A stretch of DNA of 64,000 bases from Glebionis coronaria (Eukaryota; Streptophyta; Magnoliopsida; Asterales; Asteraceae). The notes below the pieces were generated by a model that was not told the DNA's origin, did no database searches, and saw nothing but the letters and a program-made list of their open reading frames with translations. Positions 11,311 through 22,012 of the stretch are shown piece after piece (the first letter of the stretch is position 1; each line of letters opens with the position of its first letter). Location of the stretch: contig CM046881.1 in the NCBI GenBank assembly GCA_025667525.1, positions 30,949,580 to 31,013,579 of the forward strand. Reading direction: 5' to 3'. Made by a program: the position numbers and the translations under genes.

Positions 11311-11489
11311 CTTGTTTTTTGATATTTTTTTTAAAACATAATAAACCCTAAAAACAAAAAAAACACACACTTTCTACATGCCGAATAATGAGAAGGCTCA
11401 TTCTTGGAACTTCACAAAAATTAATTACATGCATGAATATGCATTATATGTTTATGTAGGTTGCTGACCCTTTGTATTCCATCCTTGGT

Positions 11490-11497
11490 TATATAAA
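11490..11497 (+). promoter_or_regulatory. TATA box of the 11573 gene remnant
   Basis: TATATAAA lies about 76 bases before the ATG at 11573, a spacing that allows a short leader of about 45-50 bases. The flanking sequence is AT-rich and no competing start is nearer. Confidence 0.5.
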
Positions 11498-11572
11498 CAA
11501 GGATTAAGTAATGAAATTAATCATAACAAAAACACAATAAACACTTAATTATCAGCATTTTAAGAATAAAAA

Positions 11573-12159
11573 ATGGCTTCTTCATCAAAAAGAACAATTT
11601 CTGCTGCTTTTGAAGATACCAGTGCAGTTCCTAACAAGTATGTATCATTATTTATTTTATTAACGTTGTATCTTTGTTATCATTTAGTACTAATAATCTT
11701 TTATGTTCTTTTCAGGAAACCTTGTGTGGTGCCCAAAGTAAAAGCAAATGCAGATGGAGAGTTCCCTGCTGATTGTCCTTACGATGATAAATATGACGAG
11801 TACGATTGCTATGTTGAGGAAGCTTACGAACAAAGAGAATAGAAGCTGGAAGACGAAGAGAATGCCCGACTTGAACAACAATGCCAGAGAGAGAAAGCTG
11901 ATTCCTTAAGAAGGAGGCAACAAGAGCAAGAACAACGCGAGAGGGAGGAAGTTGCTTCCTTTAGAAGGAGGCAAGAGGAACAGCGACAGAGGAGGAAGCG
12001 TATAGGAGGCAACTGGAGGAAGAAGGTCAAATCATTGATGATGATGTTTATTCTTCTGAGCATGAAATTGAAGAAGACGAAGACGAGTTCAAAGAGGCTT
12101 TAGATTACGATGAACTTCATTTGGCTTTTGATCCTGAGAAATCTCCAAAGTTTAATTAG
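11573..12159 (+). pseudogene. Two-exon gene remnant for a Glu/Arg-rich coiled-coil protein
   Basis: Exon 1 (11573-11637) starts MASSSKRTISAAFEDTSAVP. A 78 bp intron has a GTATGT donor and a TTTTTCAG-like acceptor at 11714-11715, and exon 2 resumes in phase at 11716. TAG at 11840 stops the frame, yet the same frame stays meaningful for another 50 codons (LRRRQQEQEQREREEV and a near-repeat). It then shifts near 11990 into an acidic tail ending at TAG 12157. The middle part is a highly charged helix with two LRRRQ/FRRRQ repeats. I do not recognise the family. The gene lies just inside the CACTA-like end, so it may be a captured host fragment or a decayed element gene. Confidence 0.5.
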
Positions 12160-13110
12160 TTAGAGAAACAAAATGTTTGTTTTATTAAAAACCTGTAATC
12201 CTTTAGTATTATTAAATAGAATTTATGTTTGATTAGTTTTCACCTTGTGTTATTTTTATTTTAATTCAGTCATTTCAAACTATTCATTTTCAGTTTAATT
12301 AGTTATTAAGCACATTGTTTGAACAAATTAGTTGTTTATGTGAAATTAGACATGAATTGAAATAAATACTTGGGAGGACTAGTGAAAATATATTAAAAAG
12401 ATAAAAAATTCTTAACTTGTGCTTGACTAGATAATGATTAAACACAAAATAAGCTGAAACAAGCAGCTTTTCAAGGAAATACTTAATATTAGCTTAGTTC
12501 TAAGTGAAGAATGGCCTAGCAGTATTGTTACAAACATATGCTCAGAACTTCAGAAGAATAAGGCAAGAGCCTAACAACTTTATATCCAATTGGAAAATAA
12601 TTTCAGATGTGATAACAAAAACTTAAAAGCACCTTAGAGTTAAGCTAAGTCAAAAACATAAACTGCTAAAAGATTAATTAGTTTTGGTGGGAGAATTAGG
12701 GAAAAAAATTGGGTTATAAGATCCACCGAAGTGGAAAGCCTTAACCGGATGTGTAACAGGTAACTTTGACACAAAAATCTTGGTTATATGTGTTATGCAT
12801 CTAGGATTATACAACTCACAACATGAATAAATAAAATACAAGATGAACCATGTTTAAATCCATGAAATACAAGTCTAATTTCATAATATTGATGATAATA
12901 TTGCAGGTTCATACAAAATGTGAATGACAACATATTTGCATTCCAAAAAATAATGGATACACCCATCCATGCAGATTAGTGTTTAAAATTGTTTACATAA
13001 ACTATACCTACACTTAACCGAAATACTCTAAAGAAGATTCATAAAAAACATCCATAAAACAGAGATAACAAGTTCTTCCATAGCCTACCCCCTACAGGTT
13101 CCTCTATAGC
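12160..13110. other. AT-rich stretch without a gene
   Basis: No ORF with recognisable content is seen on either strand. The first 80 bases contain AATAGA and related A/T-rich signals that could be the 3' end of the plus-strand gene remnant. The last part, from about 12960, is the downstream flank of the minus-strand gene. Confidence 0.5.
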
Positions 13111-13889
13111 CTAACCCCTCTTCCTTTTTCCTAGCTTTGTTTCAAATTCTTTCAATTTTTTTGGACAATACAGGAAACACATTGCATTTCTGATAGGTGG
13201 GGGCCTTTCTGTTGTAGAAAATGGAGACCAAGAAGATGACTCTACTTTTGGTGTACATCCCCTACTAACCCTTGGACTGAGTATCTGTTTGGATGATCTA
13301 GTCGCCTTGCCTGTAGTCTGACTGGATGAGCCAAAAGCTTTGCCTTTCTTCTTGGACGGTGAATTAGTCTCTCCCAAAGTATCACCCGAACTACAATCAT
13401 CTGCAGAGGTGCTGGAATACTTAGAAGGTTCATCCTGGTCATCATGAAATGGGTGCTGGAAGTCTTTAGTGTTTACATGTTGAAAGCTTTCATCTAATGA
13501 CAACAGATCTTCCTCAGAGCTTTCAAAGCTTTCATCTGATGATAGCATATCTTCTTTAGAGATTTCAGAGGAATCAATGATGATAACATTTGTAAATTAC
13601 AAGACAAATTTTAATAGATTTAGATACTAACAACCACCCAGATACTCAAAACAATAAAATATTCATATACAAACTTATTATAGGTTAAAAGTTAATATAC
13701 TAACCTCCCTGCAACAGTCTCTTTTTGAAATGTTGTAATTCCCTTTCAAGCTTTTCCACCCTATTATGTAGGTTAGAAAGAGTAGCTATGGTATCAGTTT
13801 CCATTGAGCCGTTTCCTTTTTCTTTGTTTTTCAAGTCACCTCCTGTATCTACATACCATAATACCGCATAAGTTAACTACAAATACATA

Positions 13890-14335
13890 ATCACATGTCT
13901 GCTATAAAGTTTAACAGCTACACATAAACGACATCTTAAGCCCGTTTGCTCTTCGAGGTAGATATCTCCACGATTCCTCTATCTCGTGAACATGTTCATC
14001 TTCGTGCCCAATATATGAATCCAATATGGACCTACTTCTTTTTTGTTTATCCTTTTTTTATGTAAGTAGCGCAAAATTTGACATTCGCATTCGATCTTTG
14101 ATTGATATTAATATCATCAATACCCATGAAAAAGCGAATATGAGTGCCAAAGTAAGAGGTCCTTTACTAAAAAGGCTAAACAAAAAGATGTTAATGCATA
14201 TTGAGTTCACATATTGGGCACGAAGATGATGATTTTCATGAGAAAGAGGAATCATGGCAATATTTACCTCGAAGAGGAAACGGGCTTGAGATGTCGTCTA
14301 TGTGGAGCTGTAATACTTTATAGCATACATGTGAT
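13890..14335. repeat. Foldback with arms of about 220 bp and almost no loop
   Basis: The left arm 13890-14109 matches the reverse complement of 14110-14335 at roughly 80% by eye. It is centred on the perfect palindrome GATATTAATATC at 14104-14115. Landmark pairs include CGACATCTTAAGCCCGTTT at 13928 and its mirror near 14280, and ATCTTCGTGCCCAATAT at 13998 and its mirror near 14210. It lies between two cassette exons of the minus-strand gene remnant, and its central part resembles the neighbouring exon sequence. Confidence 0.82.
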
Positions 14336-14583
14336 ATCGAAGATAGTGAATAACTATATTTCTCTAAAGGTTAAATCTTAGTTTACTTACCTCCCTTCAA
14401 CTGTGTTTGTTTAAGAAGTTTGAATTCCCTTTCAATCTTTTCCACTCTATTGTCTAGATTAAAAAATGCTTTATCAACTTCTGTTGATCCCTTTCCTTTT
14501 TCTTTTTTCTTTAAGTTAGCTCTTGTATCTGCGTCAACATATAACCAACATATAAACAACATAGTAAATGAACCAATGCAGCT

Positions 14584-15282
14584 GTGAAAACGTATAGACT
14601 TCCCGGCCAACATTTTTGAATCGAAGATGGCATCGACAGAAGAACCTACATATTTTCGTTTACCCTTTTTTATGTAAGCCCCTCTTACTATGGCCGTCGC
14701 ACTATCCTTTTCATGGGCATCACTACCATCAACTAAGGTCTTTACTGAGTGGCCCGTTTCCTTTTTGTTGATTGGTCGAAGGATTTCCTTCCCATTTGTA
14801 AATTTTGGCACTTAGTTCGACATCAAATTATCTGAGTCGTCACTCTGAACACGCTCACTCTCACTTTGAGTTTCAGTATCGAATATAATCCACACATGGA
14901 TCAATCCAATTACTAAATGCATGATATAAACCACACAAGTCTGTATCTAGATACTCAACTAGAAAGAGTATTCAGATACTAAAACTGAAACTGAAAAGAG
15001 AGTATTCATAGTGGTGACTCGGATAACTTGATACCCCATGAAGCCCTAAAATTGGGAACTGGGAATGAAAACATTCGACCAATCAACAGAAAAGAAAAGG
15101 GTTGTTTATTAAAGACCGTAGTTGATGTTAACAAGGACCATGAAAAAGAGAAATGACACATCCATAGTAAGAGGTACTTACATAAAAAAGGGTAAACGAA
15201 AAGATGTAGGTTGTTTTATCGATGCCATCTTATATTCAAAAAAGTTGGCCAGGAAGTCTATACATTTTCACATCAAGATAAT
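14584..15282. repeat. Large inverted repeat with arms of about 300 bp and a loop of about 90 bp
   Basis: The left arm, about 14584-14890, pairs with about 14980-15282. The left arm carries, on the minus strand, a conserved open reading (IVRGAYIKKGKRK and SVDAIFDSKMLAGKSI). The right arm carries the same text on the plus strand (IVRGTYIKKGKRK and DAILYSKKLARKSI). The unpaired middle is about 14891-14979. A transcript through it would form a long hairpin. It probably arose by inverted duplication of an exon and its flank. Confidence 0.82.
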
Positions 15283-15343
15283 CAAACCTAATCTCAACTC
15301 AAATGTTTATGCTCTGTTCTCTAGTCTTATTTTAAAGGAATGA

Positions 15344-15921
15344 AAGGGGGTGGAATGGGAAGGGCAAAGTAGGGGAGGATATTTTAATAAAACCAACCAT
15401 TAGCTAACAACACAACAAGGAAGATGCAAATACATGATGTTATTCCTTTATGACCAGGACAAACGAAACTCATAATCTAACTCAGAAAGATGCAAATACA
15501 TGATCTGACTCCTTTTTTACTATACCTAATAACTTGATCAGAATGTATTTTTGCATGATCAAAAAATTAGCATGTAATGGACATATATAAAGGAGATGCC
15601 AGTTACAAATAACTTCTGTAAAAGGTAGAAACCCTAGTAGAAATATATAAAATATGGATGAATAATAAGGATATAAATATAATTTTATACAAGCCTAACC
15701 CATTTTTCTTCCTAATCCTCCCAAAATTGGGCGGAACAGATATGCATAAAAATGCCTGCACCTTTCCTTCCTTCCTCCTTCCCGTTTCCTACCCTTCCTT
15801 CTTCAAAAAAACTTAAGAACATCATTTTTTTTTAATTTCCCTTTCCATATTCTTCCATCCCTTAAAAAAAATTGAGAACTTACGGTTTCTAGTACGACCA
15901 ACCCCTTTTTTAAAAATTTAT
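15344..15921. other. Intron or spacer material, no gene
   Basis: No coding content is seen. Short purine-rich and pyrimidine-rich stretches at 15344-15390 and 15690-15880 are partly complementary (GGAGGATATTTT against CCTCCCAAAATT) and may be another worn-out small transposon. Confidence 0.4.
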
Positions 15922-16203
15922 GGTGTGTTTTTTTAGCTTATATAATGGGCTTATATAAGCCATTTTTTGCTTATATAAGCCTATGTTTAATAAAATTATA
16001 AACCCATGGCTTATATAAACTTAAGTTAACATGAGGGTAAAATGATAAATATGTTATATAAGCCCAAACCTTCCTAAAAAAGCCACATTTTTATGGCTTA
16101 TCATAACACCCATATATAAGTTTATAAGCCCACTAATATAAGCTTAGCCAAACACTTGGGTTGAGCTTATAAGCCCATTATATAAGCTAAACCAAACACC
16201 CCC
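15922..16203. mobile_element. Tourist-like MITE (282 bp)
   Basis: The ends are inverted repeats: TTTAGCTTATATAATGGGCT near 15931 on the left, and on the right the complement of TTTAGCTTATATAATGGGCT near 16160-16192, extended by GGGGGTGTTTGG. The interior is packed with GCTTATATAAGC-type motifs and has no ORF. The flanks share TAA (ATAA/TTAT), which fits the three-base TTA/TAA target of PIF/Harbinger-type MITEs. It interrupts a cassette exon of the minus-strand gene remnant. Confidence 0.75.
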
Positions 16204-16805
16204 TTATCTCCTGTATCTAGATCATCATATAACCAACAGAATACTTGAACCATTTATCATTTTCACTACTCCTAAAACATTACATAGTAAACACTAACTA
16301 ATAATCCATCTAACGCCTTTCTAACAAACATATAAACATAAAATTTCACAAAATTGACCTTTAATATGTGCCTTCGTAGCTTCATCAACCTTCATAGCTT
16401 CATCAACCTTCATAGCTTCATCAAACTTCGTAGCCTCATCTGCCTTGTCATCTATATAACAAATATAAAAACAGAATCAATTATTGGTATTTTCATAACA
16501 TGCAACATCATCAATACAAAGACAAATCATCTAAACTTCAATAATACTGTTGCGAAGTAAAAACCCTAACCTTGTTTTGATTTTCCTTTAGTCCGTTTTT
16601 TTAAATCTAACTGCATCAAGTCTTCAACAATAGTGTCAGTAATCGGATCAGGATATCTCTAGTTGGTTCCATACTTATCTATCACATAATCAATCATCTC
16701 AGGAGTGATCTTAAAATCAATATCCGACTGGTCACTTAGGTTTGATTTATCAGGGTTTGAAGATTTGTTACTGTTTGTGTCTGGGTGGGTGGGTGGTTGA
16801 TTCAT

Positions 16806-17118
16806 TATTTGACCTCCGGATATTGAATGTGTGTGTGTGTGTGAGTGAGTTATTTGTGGACGGGGTACCGGTGCAATATATCAAGTTGCATGCAAATTAA
16901 ATGATTCACTTTTTAGACACGTTAGTATAAGTCGAGTTTAGTAGTATAATCTTATTAATTTTTCATGATTTTATTAATTGAACTTTACCTTACACGATTA
17001 TTGGATAATTAAATTAAAGAATGTTATTAATTTAATTAAACCTTGGTTAAAAATTAATACAACATAATTAAGCTATGTTTCTTAATTAATTAAATGTAAC
17101 AAGAATAATTAAATTAAT
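16806..17118. other. Upstream flank of the minus-strand gene remnant up to the LARD breakpoint
   Basis: A short GT microsatellite lies at 16829-16850, just before the ATG of the minus-strand gene. The rest, to 17118, is very AT-rich with no ORF. It ends abruptly where LARD LTR homology begins. Confidence 0.55.
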
Positions 17119-19479
17119 GTTGATTGGAGCAAGGATAAATACTTCTTGAAGGTTTTGTTGATATATTGTTGTATGATCACCTCTTTTTTAAGATCATTGA
17201 TTTCCTTCTATTTTATTCTCCATTTTGTAAAAGTATATGTAATTTATCATTTTCTCACTGTAAATGATAGTTTGTAATAATCAATTAGTATTTTGGACAT
17301 TGTATATGAGTTATGATACTTGAAAAAGTTGATAAACAAGTCTAGAATCAAACTAGTAAAATGGAAATTTTGGATCAGTTAAGAAACTTGTTATTTGAGT
17401 GACATCAGTGGGTACTTAGATAGTTTAAAATTCATAGGGTTATTGGTATATGTTTTGTGATGATTTCGCCGGGTGGCTTGTCCCGTGGCGATTCTCGGAG
17501 AGTAAGTTACGACCGACTTAGTAAACTCGGTCAGAAACTGACCTGCTAGAAAGATGGACTGTTTACTCATAGATTTCGTATACCAACATATGAATATGTA
17601 AAACTAAAAGTTGTAGAAAAGATCATGTAGGATTAGAATCAATCGGATATTTTACTACGGATAAACGGTTTGGAAATGGCGGGCAAAACGGTGGAGCTGA
17701 GGTTGGCTGTGATTCACAGCCCATACTTCTATTGATAAAATGAGCATCTTAGCTATGTTAAACATAATTTAAGATCATATAAGCTTAGGATATGTATAGT
17801 AAAAGATTTCATGGTCACGTCTATATAAATAAATTGGTTAGACGATTTACAGTTTAGGAATAACGACTTAAATATCAAGACATGTCGTAAAATGTGTTAA
17901 GTTGAACCGTAGAGATAAAACACTTGACTTAATCATATTAATAAAACCCAATGTGGTATGAACCAATCAGTAATTGTAGAATCCTTTTATAATGATAATT
18001 AGGTAACCCGAGACCCGACCAACATAAGATACTAAGTCGACAAAGTTTGGAGGCGTTTTTAAACCCGGAAAGCTTATAAAGTGGATTTGGACCACAAAAG
18101 CCCAACATACACTTATAATGGATATTGGGCCATTGTTGGACATGAGGTTAGGATTAATATATGAGTTCAACCTGGTCATATAATGGGCTTAAGTCACTTG
18201 GGCACTTAATGGGCCATTAGTGGACTAGTAAGGGGCTTTGTTTATCAAAAAAATGAATAACATTTTATAAATGTTGGATTTTTATTAAAAGTTTTATAAA
18301 GACTTTATAAAACTTATGCAATGTCCAAACTTACTAAAGTGAACTATTTACATATATATATGACTTATGAATAATCTCGAACCTAAGACACGTCTCGTCA
18401 TGTTAGGTCGTGTTCGATCATATGTCGACGGTTGGACATCTCGCTCTCGATTAACGAGCGATTGATATCTCGTGAAGTCGTGTATCGACTATTGGACATT
18501 TGTTCCTTTATCTACGTGTAGTATCTATATCAGGTGAGTTCATAGCCTCGCTTTTACTCCTTTATAAGTGTTTATAAACCCGCTAGGGGGAATACATGCT
18601 CTAGGTAATTAATCATACGTTTTATATATATCCTTTTGAAATGATACATGATTGTGAATAAACATTCTTTGTTGGAATATATGCTTTGAATGAATACAAG
18701 ATGTTGTTATAAACGTAAAGACGTTTGATTGAATGCTTTTGAAAAATGAACACAAGCGTTGATTGTATAGGTAATGAGCCACTATTAGTATGGCTAAGTT
18801 GCTTATTGCCAGTGAAAAGTCCCTATAAATCGTGAACCGTTAACTACCTGTGATGGGTAGGCGCTCGTACAGACAAATGGATCCATTGGGAATGATGACC
18901 CCCACCTAGGCAGGTCGCACCTGTGAGTTGGAGGCTCAGCTGGGTGTGTTGTACGTGAGGTATGAGGTATTTGGCAAGATACCTGACTAGGGAAAATTAA
19001 TTGATTAAGGCATCGGTGTCATGAGCTTAGCATAATAGTGTGGAATATAGGTATTGTATGTGTTGCAATATCGCCAATGGACGAGATTCTTGTGTTCAAA
19101 AGCTTTATGGTTTATTTAAAAACCCATGATTGTTTATTTAAGAAACCTATGAATTCACTCAACCGTTGTGTTGACATTTTAGCATGTATTCTCAGATGTA
19201 TAGGTTTGAGAGCAGATGGAGTATGGAGCCGCGCGAGATAAAGTAAAGGCAAAGAAAACAGTTTCCATTCGATACATTTGACAAATCTTTATTTTTATTA
19301 AGATTTGTGTAAATTGTTGGGACCTCTTTTTATTGAAACTCTGAATTACTAAAATTGTCGAATGGTTTATTTTTATAAAACGTCTCTTTTAAGGTCATTT
19401 TCTATGATTGTGTCTAGTGAACTATGAAGTAGCACCCAATGTTGATATTCCGCTGCCTTGTGAAATTGGGGGTGCTACA
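17119..19479 (+). repeat. 5' LTR of the LARD, truncated at its start
   Basis: It ends in GGGGGTGCTACA, as does the 3' LTR. Homology to the 3' LTR starts sharply at GTTGATTGGAGC (17119, matching 22943), so about 930 bp of the LTR start are absent. A donor-like CAGGTGAGT lies at 18531 and an acceptor-like TATTCTCAG ends at 19195. Confidence 0.85.
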
Positions 19480-19481
19480 GA

Positions 19482-19494
19482 TTGCTATCAGGGC
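19482..19494 (+). promoter_or_regulatory. Degenerate primer binding site of the LARD
   Basis: TTGCTATCAGGGC resembles the tRNA-Met-type site TGGTATCAGAGC of the Tekay element, with three or four changes. It lies two bases after the LTR end. Confidence 0.6.
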
Positions 19495-22012
19495 ACTTGT
19501 TATAGAGAACTAGGTCGTTTTGAACACCTGGACTATAACATCTCTTTTGAAAAACTGTTTTGTCACCTTACAAAGTATCTGCGCGCTCATGACACCTAGA
19601 AACCAACGCTTGGTTTTGATTGTGTGATCCTATTTGTATGTAGGAATGATTGTATGTATATGTATGTACATACTATGGTATTTAAAGACATTGCGCGTGA
19701 AACAATGGTCCTTGCGTGATTATCGTACATTTTATGATACGGTTTTATAGAGAGTTTGGCCTCGAAGCCAATCACTTTTCTCGATTATTAATTTATTATC
19801 CGAATACAAGTATGGAACTCGTTTGATATTTTTGGTACATATATATTTTTTTCATAATCTATCGCATATCGACTAATTTAAGCTCGATTTTTGTCACCGC
19901 GTCGTGATGTGCCATTTTAGGACATCTCTTTTTGAAACATAATTGATAAGCGTATTATTATATTTCTGCACTCCTTATGATTTTGAAGAATCATTTCTTC
20001 AAGGATACATCTTCTATGTAATATAACGTTTAATTTAATTGTGTTTGATTACTTTTTGTGGCAAAAAGGAGGATGCCAATGGTGGACCTAAAATATATAT
20101 ATACCCAAATCAACTATAGGTAATTTGGGTACAACAAAGTATGCTCATAGTAGTCATTAGTTGAGCAACTTAATACCTTGTATTTAAATGGAATGGGACG
20201 TTTAATATAAAGATTTTAAATCGCCCAACTATGTGTCGTTTAAGGTTCTCTTATTGAAATGGATTCGGGACATTTGAATAAGAAAATTTTAAACCACTGG
20301 ACCTTAGATTTTTTATGATTTCTTTATTCAGATGGAATGGGACGTTTGAATACAGAAATCAGGAAGTAAGTTTATTGACACCCTTTACTGGTCATTGCAT
20401 GTGATTTGGTTTTAATATCGTGTTTTGTGACGGTAATCCTGAGTAGGATGACTTATAATCGTCTTGTTGAAATAAATTGGGACGCCTTTTTATTTGAACA
20501 AGAAAGTTATAAGTTCCCGAACCATAAATTTATAATTTTTATTTACATAGATTGGGACTCCTTTGTATGTAAATGGCAAATTATAAATGAGTGGGCTCAA
20601 GTATGTCTGACTTGGTTTTTGATTATTTTGTATACGGACGTCTTTCTTCGACTCGTGTTTCTTTGGCAAGAAGGGTTCAATATCGTCGTCATTATGGTTA
20701 TTACTGATTATCGTCTATGTACGGGTAACCTCTTAGTCTTCTCTCGAATTATGATTTGTTTCTATGGAACATTTATAATATGTCCCGGCTATCGCGATCT
20801 TTATAAGATAACCGTTAAGAACTTTTATCCAACCCGAGAATAAAGGAGTCGTTTAATCGACTTCATGATTCAAGTGTATAATTGTAGGTCCATCAACAAT
20901 CGAATTCTCATCAACAACTCATCTTAAGCGAAAATAATTTGAAATTTTGATTATTATTATCAGTGGTTTATTAAAGTCTTTCTCGATGGTCAACGGTGGA
21001 TAGCCATTTTTGAAATTCATGTGCAACACTTTCCTTGTTATGTGCTTATGTGATATGTGTTTTAGTCGAGTGGTCGTACATTGTGTGAGCTCGAGACGGC
21101 ATTGTCAAATGACGTCCGATCTTGGGTAACGTGTACCATGTAATATCATTTGGGTATGGATCCGTTTGTGAGCACCCTCAGATTGACAAGAATATTTTTG
21201 GATATTCAATTTATCATTTCTTGACTATTTAGCAAGCATGAGTTAACTTTATTGAACTTATTGATTTGGCATGGCTTGGCTATTTTGCAAGCATGTCGTA
21301 ATGTGATTATATGTGCCTAGCGATGGCTTTTATATTTGATTTGGATCGTAGTTCCTTCGATAGAGTATTGTATACTTCGAATGCTTTCTGTGTCGATAAA
21401 TTTGGTTTTGACGAAATAAGTTTGCATGTTCGAGATCAATGCAATTAGGTGATTTTGTATGACTAGTACTAATTACCTCGTCTTGATTATTTTGTAACGT
21501 TTCGATGGACCTATGTGTGATCCATGCGATTTTCTTTTACCACGTAATTGTGTTTATCAGACCCATGGACGATATGTGTCTTAATTTGATCGACGTGATC
21601 ACCGATTGTTTTAAATTGATTGTCGCATTGGAAAATTTCTCAAATGCGCCCAATTCTTTTGACTCTTCACTTTTCATGTGAAATTTTTCTAACTTATATC
21701 GACCGTCGCAAGTTTGATAAGCTAGTAGTAACGTACCTTGAGGCACTTCCAAAAATTGACGGCTTGTTAATTTTTCACTTTCAATGGTGTCTCCTTCGAG
21801 TTATGTATTATTCTTACCTATAAGGGTTAAAGCTACATTTAAAACGTTCATTCATGGTTGTTATGAATACTCGTTGCTTTGAATTTTGTTCATTTAACAT
21901 TCGTTAGAAACCTCAGCGATGACTTGTCTATCTCTCACCTCTTCGCCCTTTAACCGAAGACTATTGAGACGAATTAAGCGCTGGGACATCGCTTCCTAAA
22001 GGGGTAGATAAT
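19495..22012 (+). other. Internal region of the LARD, non-coding
   Basis: The longest open frame, 145 codons at 20406-20843, is hydrophobic and has no motif of gag, pol or any family I know. It overlaps a degenerate repeat array, so I treat it as chance. A purine-rich stretch, CTAAAGGGGTAGATAA at 21997-22012, sits directly before the 3' LTR and is the likely polypurine tract. Otherwise I see nothing recognisable. Confidence 0.65.
20187..20640 (+). repeat. Degenerate tandem repeats of about 70-80 bp in the LARD interior
   Basis: Units start near 20187, 20257, 20332, 20471 and 20551. Each opens with a form of AATGGAATGGGACGTTT, continues with an A/T-rich run and an AACC/ACCA core, and ends TTTATT. 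The units are strongly diverged from one another. Confidence 0.55.

Larger units (their letters stand above)
13111..16805 (-). pseudogene. Multi-exon gene remnant with duplicated exon cassettes, unknown function
   Basis: Exon 1 runs 16805-16571 (ATG 16805, donor GTTAGG) and has an in-frame TAG at 16661-16659. Exon 2 (16451-16359) encodes four tandem six-residue repeats of the DEAMKV type. A later exon (13842-13714) encodes a Lys-rich start and a helix, RVEKLERELQ. A related cassette lies at 14521-14391 (RVEKIEREFK) with a GTAAGT donor, and a third at about 16218 is split by a MITE. The internal exons 16451-16359 and 13842-13714 have phase 1 at both ends, so reading stays open when they are joined. 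The last exon (about 13590-13111) is Ser-rich and ends in a basic KLGKRKRG tail. I recognise no family; a nuclear or CACTA-associated protein is possible. Confidence 0.5.

Noticed and set aside
16806..17118. Right terminus of the CACTA-like element
   Set aside because: No inverted CACTAGTACAAAAATGGG or TGTGAC array is present; the sequence is plain AT-rich DNA.
20406..20843. 145-codon ORF inside the LARD interior
   Set aside because: It overlaps a degenerate tandem repeat, has a chance-like hydrophobic composition and no motif of any family, and the equivalent frame is not supported by splice or start context.
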